DNA of 64,000 nucleotides, taken from contig JADJPQ010000026.1 of assembly GCA_016713175.1 (NCBI GenBank), forward strand, positions 372,001 through 436,000, given 5' to 3'. Below, one piece after another: positions 27,818 through 36,305 of this stretch (position 1 is its first letter; every line of letters starts with the position of its first letter). This DNA is from Planctomycetota bacterium (GTDB lineage Bacteria > Planctomycetota > UBA1135 > UBA2386). A program made the position numbers and the translations under genes. Under the pieces are notes generated by a model, which had not been told where the DNA came from, did no database searches, and saw nothing but the letters and a program-made list of their open reading frames with translations.

Positions 27818-30526
27818 TCAGCCGCCGATCCGGATCCGCAGGCCGTTGCTTGCCGACACGCCACTCGGACCGGCCGGATCGAGCACCAGCATCTGGTCGA
27901 AGAACGTCAGGCCGAGAATCGACGGCGGCAGATAGATGGAGAATCGCGCCGACGCAGCAGCTCGCCCGCCGCCGTTCTCGACGATCGGGACCCACGCCAC
28001 GCTGAGGAAGGCCGGATCGACCAGTAACGTCACCCCTGGCAACGGGAAACTCGGCAGCGACGCCGGCACGAGGCCGATGACCAACAGCGCCGCCGTCGGA
28101 CCGGTGACCCCGGTCAAATGCAGGTGTTTCCAGCCGCCGGCCACGAACGGGCCGGTGGCGCCGAGCAGTGGCTGGACGCCCGCCTCACCGGCGGTCGCCA
28201 CCCCGTACTGCTGCCGCTGCCCGGCGCGCGGTTCGTCGGCCGCCCGATTGTCGACCACGCGGGTGCCGACGAGGTCCAGATCGCCGTCGCCATCGGCGTC
28301 GCGTGCGAACCCCATCGGCGCAGTGTAGACCTCCGGAAACGCGTAGTTCGTCGCCGCCAGCGATGACGTTCCCGCCGCCAGTCGCCGCAGCACGATCACA
28401 TGACCGCCGGCGCCAGACGGTCCGGCCACGAGGTCGGGCAGGCCATCGCGATCGAGGTCGATCACTTCGACGCGCTGAACTGGCGCCGACAACAGGGTCA
28501 CCACCGGATCGACACGGGGGAAGAAGAACGGATTCGACAGGGCGAAGGCGGCGGGCCCGCCGGCCGCGGTCACGTTCTCGTGCAGGTGCAGCATGCCGTC
28601 GCCTGCAACGGCCAGCACATCGATGCGACCGTCCGCGTTGGCGTCGACCAGGTTGACCGACTCGGCGGCCAGACCCAGCGCGGTGCCCGGGAACAACGCC
28701 GCCGGCATGGCGAACGGCGACGCGCTGTTGCCGGTACCCCGGCGGAACATCAGGTCACCTGTCTGGTCGACGCTGGTCACCAGATCGAGGATGCCGTCGC
28801 CATCGAGATCCGCCGCGCCTTCGAAGCGTTCGGCGCCGAACACCGGGCCCTGGGTGAAGAAGCCGGTGCCGTCATTCCAGAAGATCTCCCAGTGCCGCTG
28901 CTCGATCCGCGGGTCGCTGTTGCCGATCAGGTCGAGATCGCCGTCGCCATCGAGGTCGGCGACGTCCGACATCTCGGGGCGGAAGCCGTAGCCCATCCGG
29001 AGCCCGGCGGCGCACGGCGCCGGCCCCGGCGTCAGCACGCCGCTGCCGTTGTTGCGCCAGAAGGTCATGCCAGCGAACGCGCCCAGCGGCGACAGCGAAT
29101 ACGAGTGCACGATCTCGTCGACGGTGCCATCGCCGTCGAAGTCGCCGACGAAGCCTCCGCCAAACAGGTACGTGCCAGAAGGCGGCGTCAACGGCGTGGT
29201 CGCCGCGAAGGTGCCGTCGCCGAGGTTCCGCGAACCACCGAGCACCGCCGAACCGACGTCGGGATCGCCGTCACCATCGCGGTCGAACACCGATTCGGCG
29301 TGGATGCGCTCGAGGTTGTGACCGGTCACGCGCGGCATCGGCTGGCGACCCCAGGTGCCGTTGCCGGAGAACACGCACAGTCCGGCAACCAGATCGAGGT
29401 GGCCATCGCCATCGACGTCGGCGACGCCCGCCAGCGACTGCGAGCCAAAGCCCGGGAAATCGTGCGCCAGCGGGAACCGACCGGTGCCGTCGTTGGGCGC
29501 GATCTCGAATGTCGAAGCAAACGCGAAGGTCGGCCAGACCGGGTTGTTGCCACCACTGCCGCCACCACAGCAGACGCCGTCGAGATCGCCGTCACCGTCG
29601 ATGTCCTGCAGGTACTCGGCAGGACCGCCGCTGTAGTACGGCTCGAGCTGCCAGCTCATCGCCCCGGTGGCGCGGAACGTGTGCACCCGCGGCTGTGCCG
29701 GTCCATTGAACCCGATCATCTCGAAACCGACGATGTCGTCGTCGCCATCGCGGTCGACGTCACCTGCCATCCACAACACGACCTGCCCGGCGACGATGGA
29801 CCCATCGTTCAGCGTGGCAGCCTCGACCAGAGCCCCGTTGGCCACCTCGAAGACCTGCACGCGATCGTTGGATCCGACCCCCAGTTCCATCGCCGGATCG
29901 GCGTCCGCTTGCACCGCGAACAGGCGATCGCCGCCGCGAGGAAAATACAGCGCTTGCGTCGACAGCGTCGCTGTCGCGGTCTCCACCTGCAGGTTGACCG
30001 CGCCGGGCGGCGATGACACCGAAGCCCAGACCGCCAGATCGGCGCCGCCGTCACCATCGAAGTCGGCGATCGCGAGGTCGACGACCCGGGCCGGATGGGA
30101 TCGCGGCGTCAGCGCGAACTGGAAGTTGCCGTCGTTGGCCAAGGTCATCACGACATCGCCAGCACCGACGACGACGTCGACATCGCCGTCCCGGTCGAGG
30201 TCGCCGACCTCCACGTTGCCGGTGATCGGCCGGCCGTAGCAGCACGCCGCCGGCACCAGGTGCGTCGCGGTCGTCACCAGGGTGAACGCACCGCCGTCGT
30301 TGCGCCAGACCCGCACCTCGACGAGGCCATCGCTGCGCACACGCGTGCCGACCGCATCCGGATCGCCATCGCCATCGGCATCGAACAGCCGCTGGAACGG
30401 TGCGCCGTCGGCCGGCAGCACCACCTTGGCGGCATGCAGCGCGGGGTCCTGACACCGCACGGTCGCAGCCGGCATCCAGACCAGGAACGAACAGAACGCC
30501 GCTACCGCGCAGGCATGACTACGCAT
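27818..30526 (-). CDS. Secreted FG-GAP/VCBS repeat protein
   Basis: A 902-residue exported protein. After a signal peptide (AVAAFCSFLVWMPAATVRCQ) there are about a dozen calcium-binding-type repeats of the FG-GAP/VCBS kind, each carrying DxDGDGDxD loops (DADGDGDPDAV, DLDRDGDVDVVVG, DFDGDGGADLAV, DVDGDGHLDLVAG and more) from residue ~45 to ~770, as in integrin-like beta-propellers. The final ~130 residues carry the recurrent C-terminal domain (LPGVTLLVDPAFL ... FFDQMLVLDPAGPSGVSASNGLRI). It is probably a cell-surface or extracellular protein. It is transcribed divergently from the selenoprotein gene. Confidence 0.88.
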   Translation of the reverse strand: MRSHACAVAAFCSFLVWMPAATVRCQDPALHAAKVVLPADGAPFQRLFDADGDGDPDAVGTRVRSDGLVEVRVWRNDGGAFTLVTTATHLVPAACCYGRPITGNVEVGDLDRDGDVDVVVGAGDVVMTLANDGNFQFALTPRSHPARVVDLAIADFDGDGGADLAVWASVSSPPGAVNLQVETATATLSTQALYFPRGGDRLFAVQADADPAMELGVGSNDRVQVFEVANGALVEAATLNDGSIVAGQVVLWMAGDVDRDGDDDIVGFEMIGFNGPAQPRVHTFRATGAMSWQLEPYYSGGPAEYLQDIDGDGDLDGVCCGGGSGGNNPVWPTFAFASTFEIAPNDGTGRFPLAHDFPGFGSQSLAGVADVDGDGHLDLVAGLCVFSGNGTWGRQPMPRVTGHNLERIHAESVFDRDGDGDPDVGSAVLGGSRNLGDGTFAATTPLTPPSGTYLFGGGFVGDFDGDGTVDEIVHSYSLSPLGAFAGMTFWRNNGSGVLTPGPAPCAAGLRMGYGFRPEMSDVADLDGDGDLDLIGNSDPRIEQRHWEIFWNDGTGFFTQGPVFGAERFEGAADLDGDGILDLVTSVDQTGDLMFRRGTGNSASPFAMPAALFPGTALGLAAESVNLVDANADGRIDVLAVAGDGMLHLHENVTAAGGPAAFALSNPFFFPRVDPVVTLLSAPVQRVEVIDLDRDGLPDLVAGPSGAGGHVIVLRRLAAGTSSLAATNYAFPEVYTAPMGFARDADGDGDLDLVGTRVVDNRAADEPRAGQRQQYGVATAGEAGVQPLLGATGPFVAGGWKHLHLTGVTGPTAALLVIGLVPASLPSFPLPGVTLLVDPAFLSVAWVPIVENGGGRAAASARFSIYLPPSILGLTFFDQMLVLDPAGPSGVSASNGLRIRIGG

Positions 30527-30600
30527 CGAACGAAGACTCCTGGTGGAACCGGCAGGGACCGGCACAGTAGCAGAAGCCGCCGCCGCGGTAACATGGCCCC

Positions 30601-31629
30601 ATGACGTTTCCTCACCGCTACCGCGCCGCCGCGCTGTCCGCTTTCGCCGCCGGCGCTGTCGCCCAGAGCCCGGCGATCGAGTTCGGCGCCATCGCCTGGC
30701 AACGCGACCTCCCCAAGGCCACCGCGGCCGCTCGGTCTGCGAAGCTGCCGCTGTTGCTGTTGTTCCAGGAAGTGCCCGGTTGAAGCACCTGCCGTGACTT
30801 CGGGGCTCACGTGTTGAGCCACCCGCTGCTGGTCGAGGCCGCCGAGACCCTGTTCGTGCCGTGCGCGATCCGCAACAACAGCGATGGCGATGCCGATGCG
30901 AAGGTCCGCGAGCACTTCCGCGAACCGGCGTGGAACAACCCGGTCGTGCACTTCCTGGCGGCCGACGAGACCGCGCTGGCGCCGAAACTGACCGCCGACT
31001 GGTCGGTGCACGGGCTCGCGACTGGCATGGTGATGGCGTTGACGACCGGCAAGCAGGCCGTGCCCGATTGGTTGGCCCTGCTCGCCGACGAGGAGGTCGC
31101 ACGACGTCGCGGGCTCGAACGGGCCGTGTTCAGCCAGGCTTGATTCTGGGTCGGCGAGGCCGAGTTCGGCCTTCTGGATGGAGTGATCGCCACGCGCGCC
31201 GGCTGGCTCGACAAAGTCGAGATCACCGAGGTCTGGTTCGATCCGAAGCGCCTGCCGTTCGCGGCTCTGCTGGCGCAGGGCCAACGTACTGACTGCGCGC
31301 AATCGGTGTGGACGACGACGGCGACGCAGCTCGAGACGGCGCGGCAGGTGCTTGGCGACAAGGCGACGCCGCTGGCGACCGAGCCGAAGCCCGATCGCGA
31401 GGCCAAGTACTACCTGCTGCAGTCCCCGCTGCGCGCGCTGCCGATGACGGCGACGCAGGCGACGCGGTGCAACGCCGAACTGGCACCCGGTCGCAACGGC
31501 AGCCCCGAGCGCTGGCTGTCGCCGCGGCAGCTGGAACTGCTGGCGAAGCTTCGCCGCGAACCGAAGAAACCCTGGCCGCTGGCGATCGATGTGCCGCTGC
31601 CCCGAGCGTGGGCCGCGCTGCCGCGCTGA
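30601..31629 (+). CDS. Probable selenoprotein with two selenocysteines: thioredoxin-like VPGU domain plus MsrA-like domain
   Basis: One frame runs from ATG 30601 to TGA 31629 through two internal TGA codons (codons 61 and 181), giving 342 residues. Around codon 61 the reading is LLLFQEVPG-U-STCRDFG, a UxxC redox motif. Around codon 181 it is FSQA-U-FWVGEAEFGLLDGV, which matches the catalytic GCFW motif of methionine sulfoxide reductase A with Sec in place of Cys. Protein-like sequence continues smoothly through both TGAs, and each is followed within 12-16 nt by a small hairpin. NCBI lists thioredoxin-like (seleno)proteins with a VPGU motif, which I recall but cannot check here. A signal peptide (AALSAFAAGAVAQ) suggests export. 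No sel genes are in the window. Two nonsense mutations, both TGA and both at expected catalytic cysteines, would be a remarkable coincidence. Confidence 0.8.
30793..30811 (+). promoter_or_regulatory. Candidate bacterial SECIS hairpin 1
   Basis: cgtga pairs with tcacg around a 9-nt loop, starting 12 nt after the first in-frame TGA (30781). This is the position expected of a bacterial SECIS element; the stem is short, so it is tentative. Confidence 0.4.
31157..31172 (+). promoter_or_regulatory. Candidate bacterial SECIS hairpin 2
   Basis: aggccga pairs perfectly with tcggcct; opening the last pair gives a small loop containing gt. It begins 16 nt after the second in-frame TGA (31141), as expected for SelB recognition. 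Confidence 0.5.
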
Positions 31630-31632
31630 GCG

Positions 31633-33474
31633 TCAGCGCCCGCCGTCGGCCAACCCCGTCAACGTCAGCTCGAGGAAGACCGGTGCCAACGCCGCACCGA
31701 CTTCGACCTCGACGTCGATGGCGTGCTTCCGCATCGCTGCCCACAGGGCCTGGGAGTGATGCGACAGCACATAGCGACCGGCCGGCACCTGCTCGAGGAA
31801 GCGGAACTCGCCGTTGTCGTCGGTGACCGTGCGCCACCGCCGCTGCCCCGCGCCGGCCGGCCCGCCAGTCGGCACCGCAACCAGCTCGAGCTGCCGGCGG
31901 GGGATGCCCTTGCCCTTCCCGAACCGACCGGCCACCTCCGCCCCGCGCGGCAGCGTGATCGCACCGAGATCGGCGCGGCGACCAGCAGTCACCGCGATCT
32001 CGCGCAGGTCAGCACCGCAGTATCCGGGATGCCGCACGCGCACGACATGCTCGCCCGGCTCCAGCGCCGCCAGTTCGAAACGGCCCTCCATGTCGGTGAA
32101 CGCCGAACGCGGCTGCAGCTTTGGCACCGTCCTCGCGGTCGGCACCACGCCCGGCTCGTCGAAAAGGTCAGGCCCATCCGCCGCGGAGGTGATGCGGGCA
32201 CCGGCCAGAGGCTTGCCGTCGGGACCCACCACCTGACCCGCGAGCACGGCGCCGGGCTCCAGCCGAACCACGACTTTCGGCAGCACACCGGGCTCGAGCG
32301 GCGGCAGTTCGACCTCCGCGCGAGCATGCACGCCATCGTCGACGAACGCGACGATCCGGCCCTGAGGTACCGGCGGCAACACCGCCCATTCGCCATCGGC
32401 CTCGGCAACGATCGCGTCGGCGCCGACCTGGCGTTCGTGGCGGCCGGCCAACACCGTGGTGCCGTGGGTCAGGGTCACGCGGAACGCAGCCACACGCTTG
32501 CCATCGGCCCCCAGCACGCGCAGCCGCAGTTCTGGCAGCGTCACCAGTTCGAGGCGATGACCGCAGGACCCGATGGGCAACTGCACCGTCCGGGTGAAGT
32601 AGCCATCTGCCTGCAAGGTCACGGCCACTTCCTGGCCCTCCAGATCCAGCAGCTCGAACGAACCGTCGGCGCCGCTGGTGACCTGCGGGGCGGCACGATT
32701 GGCGGGCCGCCGATCCTTGGCGAACAGGCGGACGCCGGGCAACGGCCGGCCGCGGACACCGACGACGATGCCCGCGGTCGCTGGCTGTTCCCGCAGCGCG
32801 TAGACCTGCGGCGCCGCGGCCAGCGTCGAGGTCTTCGCGGCGAGCGACTGCGATGCGTAGCCGCCGCGACCGACGAAGACCGTGACCCGATGGTCAGCCG
32901 GCAGGTGCAAGAACTCGAAGCGCCCGTGGCGATCGGTGGTGACCGCCAGCCCCCGCTCGCGCCCCGGTGTCGCCTGCAACAACCCGGGCACCGCCGCCGA
33001 CATCAGACGCACCTGCGCGTCGGCCAACGGCACGCCTTTTCCGTCGGTGACCAGACCCCGGACCATCACGCCCGGATGCAGCGCGACGTCGGCGAAACCG
33101 TCGCGCGCCGCCTTGGCGACGTCGACGTTCAAACGCTCGGCGTCGGCGTAGTGTTCGTGCTGCACGAACAGATCACACGAGTCGGCCGGCACCAGCAGCG
33201 AGAACACCCCGTTTGCATCGGTGCGCATCGTCGCCCACAACCGTTGCCGGGCAGAGCGATCGCCCACGCGCGTCCGCAGGAACGCGGCGAGCGGGTCGGC
33301 AGTCGGGCCGAGCCTGCCGCCGCGGCCGTTGTCCATCGCGAACACCGCGGCGCCGGCGAGCGGCGCACCGTCGCGACCGAGCACGCGACCGCGAACGACC
33401 GTGTGCTGCACGTCCTGCCCGGGCAACAGCACGGTCGACAGCACAGACCACCACCAGCGACGCAGGACGTTCAT
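31633..33474 (-). CDS. Secreted protein with carboxypeptidase-regulatory-like repeats
   Basis: A 613-residue protein with a short N-terminal hydrophobic segment (RRWWWSVLSTVLLPGQD). It contains at least five beta-sandwich repeats of the carboxypeptidase-regulatory-like (CarboxypepD_reg / DUF4198-like) kind: VRGRVLGRDGAPLAGAAVFA, VRGLVTDGKGVPLADAQV, VVGVRGRPLPGVRLFA, LAGQVVGPDGKPLAGARI and VAGRFGKGKGIPR, each with a later F-E-L-x-L or Y-V-L strand. It is probably periplasmic or surface-exposed; no catalytic domain is seen. The stop lies 4 bp from the convergent selenoprotein gene. Confidence 0.8.
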   Translation of the reverse strand: MNVLRRWWWSVLSTVLLPGQDVQHTVVRGRVLGRDGAPLAGAAVFAMDNGRGGRLGPTADPLAAFLRTRVGDRSARQRLWATMRTDANGVFSLLVPADSCDLFVQHEHYADAERLNVDVAKAARDGFADVALHPGVMVRGLVTDGKGVPLADAQVRLMSAAVPGLLQATPGRERGLAVTTDRHGRFEFLHLPADHRVTVFVGRGGYASQSLAAKTSTLAAAPQVYALREQPATAGIVVGVRGRPLPGVRLFAKDRRPANRAAPQVTSGADGSFELLDLEGQEVAVTLQADGYFTRTVQLPIGSCGHRLELVTLPELRLRVLGADGKRVAAFRVTLTHGTTVLAGRHERQVGADAIVAEADGEWAVLPPVPQGRIVAFVDDGVHARAEVELPPLEPGVLPKVVVRLEPGAVLAGQVVGPDGKPLAGARITSAADGPDLFDEPGVVPTARTVPKLQPRSAFTDMEGRFELAALEPGEHVVRVRHPGYCGADLREIAVTAGRRADLGAITLPRGAEVAGRFGKGKGIPRRQLELVAVPTGGPAGAGQRRWRTVTDDNGEFRFLEQVPAGRYVLSHHSQALWAAMRKHAIDVEVEVGAALAPVFLELTLTGLADGGR

Positions 33475-33542
33475 GGGCACTCGCGAATCGGAAGAGGGAC
33501 ACCCGGGACGAACGGCGCCGCCGGAACTTCCCGGCGCCGCGA

Positions 33543-33947
33543 CTAGCGCATGTACACCGAGTCGCTGAACCCGCCGGTCACCGCGAACAGGATGGCCCCG
33601 CCGCCCAGCACGACCAGCGCCAAGGCCCACCACGTGACGCCAGACCCGGCCGGCGTCGCGCTCGCCGGCATCACCGGCTCCGGGGCGGCCGCGAGCGCCT
33701 GCGCCTCCAGTTCGACGTCGTCGACCTGCGCGTTCGCCAGGACCTCGCACGCTCGCTCCACGGCCCCCTCGGGCACGCGAACCTGCACCCCCTGCAGATT
33801 CATCATCTGCCGCGCCATCGCGAACTCATCCGCCAGCGACGCCGAATCGACGTACGCCGGAATGCCTTCGGCCTGCAGGATCGCCACGAGCACCTTCGCC
33901 TCGGCGGCGGTGCTCGCGACCCGAACGATCTGATCGGTGCGCCCCAT
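33543..33947 (-). CDS. DUF2007-domain protein with C-terminal membrane helix
   Basis: A 134-residue protein. Residues 1-75 match the DUF2007 (putative signal-transducing) pattern: VRVASTAAEAKVLVAILQAEGIPAYV, then VQVRVPEGAVERACEVL. A proline/alanine linker leads to one helix at about 103-125. It lies 68 bp upstream of the regulatory-like repeat gene in the same direction. The function is not known for this family. Confidence 0.7.
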   Translation of the reverse strand: MGRTDQIVRVASTAAEAKVLVAILQAEGIPAYVDSASLADEFAMARQMMNLQGVQVRVPEGAVERACEVLANAQVDDVELEAQALAAAPEPVMPASATPAGSGVTWWALALVVLGGGAILFAVTGGFSDSVYMR

Positions 33948-34097
33948 TGCAGCGACTTTAGCGCCTTCGCGGGCCGCTGTCCCAGACGCCGGGGCCGTTC
34001 GTACGCAGGTTGCCCGCCCCCTGACCCGGTATGAGACCACCCCGCTGCCTTCCGCCGCTCGAAAGCGGTAGCCTTCTCCCGGCCCAGCCCGAACCCA

Positions 34098-35726
34098 ATG
34101 CGCATCCACCCACTGCTGTTGCTGCTGACGCTGCTGCCGGCCGTGCGCGCGCAGATCTTCCCACCACCGCCGGTGCCCGCCGGCAATCCGCAGACCCCGG
34201 CCAAGATCCTGCTCGGCAAGGCGCTGTTCTGGGACGAACAGTTGTCGTCGACCCGCACGGTCGCCTGCGGCACCTGCCACATCTTCTCGGCCGGCGGCTC
34301 CGACCCGCGCGTCAACTGGGGCACGCACCCTGGCCCCGACCAGCTGTTCGGCACCGACGACGACATCGCCGGTTCGTTCGGCGTGCCACGCACCGATGCG
34401 CAGGGGCACCAGATCCCCGACCCGCTGTTTGGCCTGCGGCCACAGGCAACCGGCCGGCGCGCACCGACGGTGATCAACGCTGCCTACCAGCGCGAACTGT
34501 TCCTCGATGGCCGCGCCAGTGGTGCGTTCCGCGACCCGATCACCAACGCCGTCGTGCTGCCGACCGACGCCGCGCTCGAGAGCCAGATCGCCGGCCCGCC
34601 GGTCAACGACGTCGAGATGAGCCACATGGGCCGCACCTGGACCGACATCGCCGCCGACATCGCCAGCCAGCGCCCGCTGGCGCTGGCTGACCAGATTCCT
34701 GCCGCACTGCAGGCGTTTGTCGGCACCGCGACCTACGCGCAACTGTTCCAGCAGGTCTACGGCTCGCCGGGCGTCACGCCGACGCGGATCATCTTCGCGA
34801 TCGCCGCCTATGAACGGACCCTGATCGCCGACCAGTCGCCGCTCGATCGCCACTTCGCCGGCCAGGGCACGCTCGGCGCCGCCGAACAGCGCGGTCTCGG
34901 CTTCTTCCAGGGCTTGTGCGGCCCGTGCCACACCGACACCTTCCCGGCGGTGCTGACCACCGGTCCGGTCGTCGACACGTTCCGCAACGTCGGCATCCGG
35001 CCGATCGCCGACGACCTCGGGCGTTTCCTGGTCACCAATCAGCCGGCCGACCGCGGCCGCTTCAAGGTGCCAACGCTGCGGAACGTCGCCCTGCGCGGCC
35101 CGTGGTTCCACAACGGCGCGATCAATCAGCTCGCCGAAGTCATCGACTTCTACGCCCGGGGCGGCGACTTCCACGTCAATCAGGATCCGCTGGTGTTCAA
35201 CATCATCGGCCAGGTGTCGCCGCAGCACCGCACCGATCTGGTGGCGTTCCTGAACTCGATGACCGACCCGCGCGTCGCCGCCGAACTGCCGCCGTTCGAT
35301 CGGCCGCGGCTGTGGTCGGAGAGCAACCGCGTGCCGACCACGTTCGGCGCCGGCACTGCCGGAACGGGGAGTCGCGTGCCGATGGCAGCGCTGTCGATGC
35401 CGCCGTTCCTCGGCAATACGCGCTTCTCGATCGGCGTCGAGGAAACGGCGCCGAACGCGCTGCATTTTGCGGTGTGGGACGCCGCCGCCACGCCGGCGCC
35501 GACGATCCTGTTCGGCCAGAACGTGTATCTGGCGCGCACACCGAGCCTGACGTTCACGGCGCCGCCGGGTTTGACCGATGCGCAGGGCTACTCCAGCGCG
35601 ATGCTGCCGATCCCGCTGCAGCCGAGCCTGCGCGGGCTGCAGTTCTTCGGCCAGTGGCTGATCCTCGATGCCGCCGGGCCGTTCGGGATGACGGTCAGCG
35701 ACGCGTTCGGCTTGCGCGTGTTCTGA
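34098..35726 (+). CDS. Di-heme cytochrome c peroxidase-family protein with C-terminal planctomycete domain
   Basis: A 542-residue secreted protein (signal MRIHPLLLLLTLLPAVRAQ). Two c-type heme sites are visible, CGTCH near residue 56 and CGPCH near 275, with the family motifs GKALFWDEQLSS, RRAPTVINAAY, DGRA and FKVPTLRNVALRGPWFHNG. This places it in the bacterial cytochrome c peroxidase/MauG superfamily in the periplasm. The last ~120 residues carry the C-terminal domain shared with the beta-helix, VCBS and sugar dehydrogenase proteins here (LQFFGQWLILDAAGPFGMTVS). The electron donor and substrate are unknown. Confidence 0.88.
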   Translation: MRIHPLLLLLTLLPAVRAQIFPPPPVPAGNPQTPAKILLGKALFWDEQLSSTRTVACGTCHIFSAGGSDPRVNWGTHPGPDQLFGTDDDIAGSFGVPRTDAQGHQIPDPLFGLRPQATGRRAPTVINAAYQRELFLDGRASGAFRDPITNAVVLPTDAALESQIAGPPVNDVEMSHMGRTWTDIAADIASQRPLALADQIPAALQAFVGTATYAQLFQQVYGSPGVTPTRIIFAIAAYERTLIADQSPLDRHFAGQGTLGAAEQRGLGFFQGLCGPCHTDTFPAVLTTGPVVDTFRNVGIRPIADDLGRFLVTNQPADRGRFKVPTLRNVALRGPWFHNGAINQLAEVIDFYARGGDFHVNQDPLVFNIIGQVSPQHRTDLVAFLNSMTDPRVAAELPPFDRPRLWSESNRVPTTFGAGTAGTGSRVPMAALSMPPFLGNTRFSIGVEETAPNALHFAVWDAAATPAPTILFGQNVYLARTPSLTFTAPPGLTDAQGYSSAMLPIPLQPSLRGLQFFGQWLILDAAGPFGMTVSDAFGLRVF

Positions 35727-36268
35727 TGGCCGAACGCCGCGGCGAAGGCCGGATCGAACTGCGTCTGCGCGAACTGGCCCAACTGTTCGATTCGTTCGAC
35801 CCGGCGCCGTTCCACGAGAAGGACCTCGATCGCGACGCCGAGGAGTTCATCACCTCCTGGGCACGCGAGTTCGCGCCGGACCAGCCGCTGGTGTTCGTGC
35901 TGCATCTGCCCGCCGAGCAGCGGCGGTTCGATCCGCAGCCGACGGTGCAGGGGGCGATCGCCAACTACTTCCGCTACCGCGCCGACCTGGCCCGCCTGGA
36001 ACTGCGCCAGACGCTGCAGCAGGGGCGGTGGAGCCTGTTCGTCGGCGTGGCCTTCCTGGCGATCTGCATGGGGCTGCGCGAACTGTTGCGCTCGTTCGGC
36101 ACCGACGATTGGCTCGGCGTGCTCGAGGAAGGCCTGCTGATCGTCGGCTGGGTGGCGATGTGGCGGCCGATCGAGTTGCTGCTGTACGACTGGTGGCCGC
36201 TGTTGCGCCACCGAAGGACCTACCAGAACCTGGCGCGGATGCGCGTGGAAGTGCAGTTCGCGGATTGA
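35726..36268 (+). CDS. Conserved two-helix membrane protein
   Basis: A 180-residue protein whose ATG overlaps the stop of the peroxidase gene (tgATG), so the two are coupled. The N-terminal ~95 residues are soluble and charged (ELRLRELAQLFDSFDPAPFHEKDLD). Two helices follow (about 103-120 and 133-150) and a basic tail. It resembles conserved hypothetical membrane proteins of unknown role; I do not recognise a named family. Confidence 0.7.
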   Translation: MAERRGEGRIELRLRELAQLFDSFDPAPFHEKDLDRDAEEFITSWAREFAPDQPLVFVLHLPAEQRRFDPQPTVQGAIANYFRYRADLARLELRQTLQQGRWSLFVGVAFLAICMGLRELLRSFGTDDWLGVLEEGLLIVGWVAMWRPIELLLYDWWPLLRHRRTYQNLARMRVEVQFAD

Positions 36269-36305
36269 CCGTGCGGGGCCGGAAGCGCCACCCTGGTGGC
36301 GAAAC

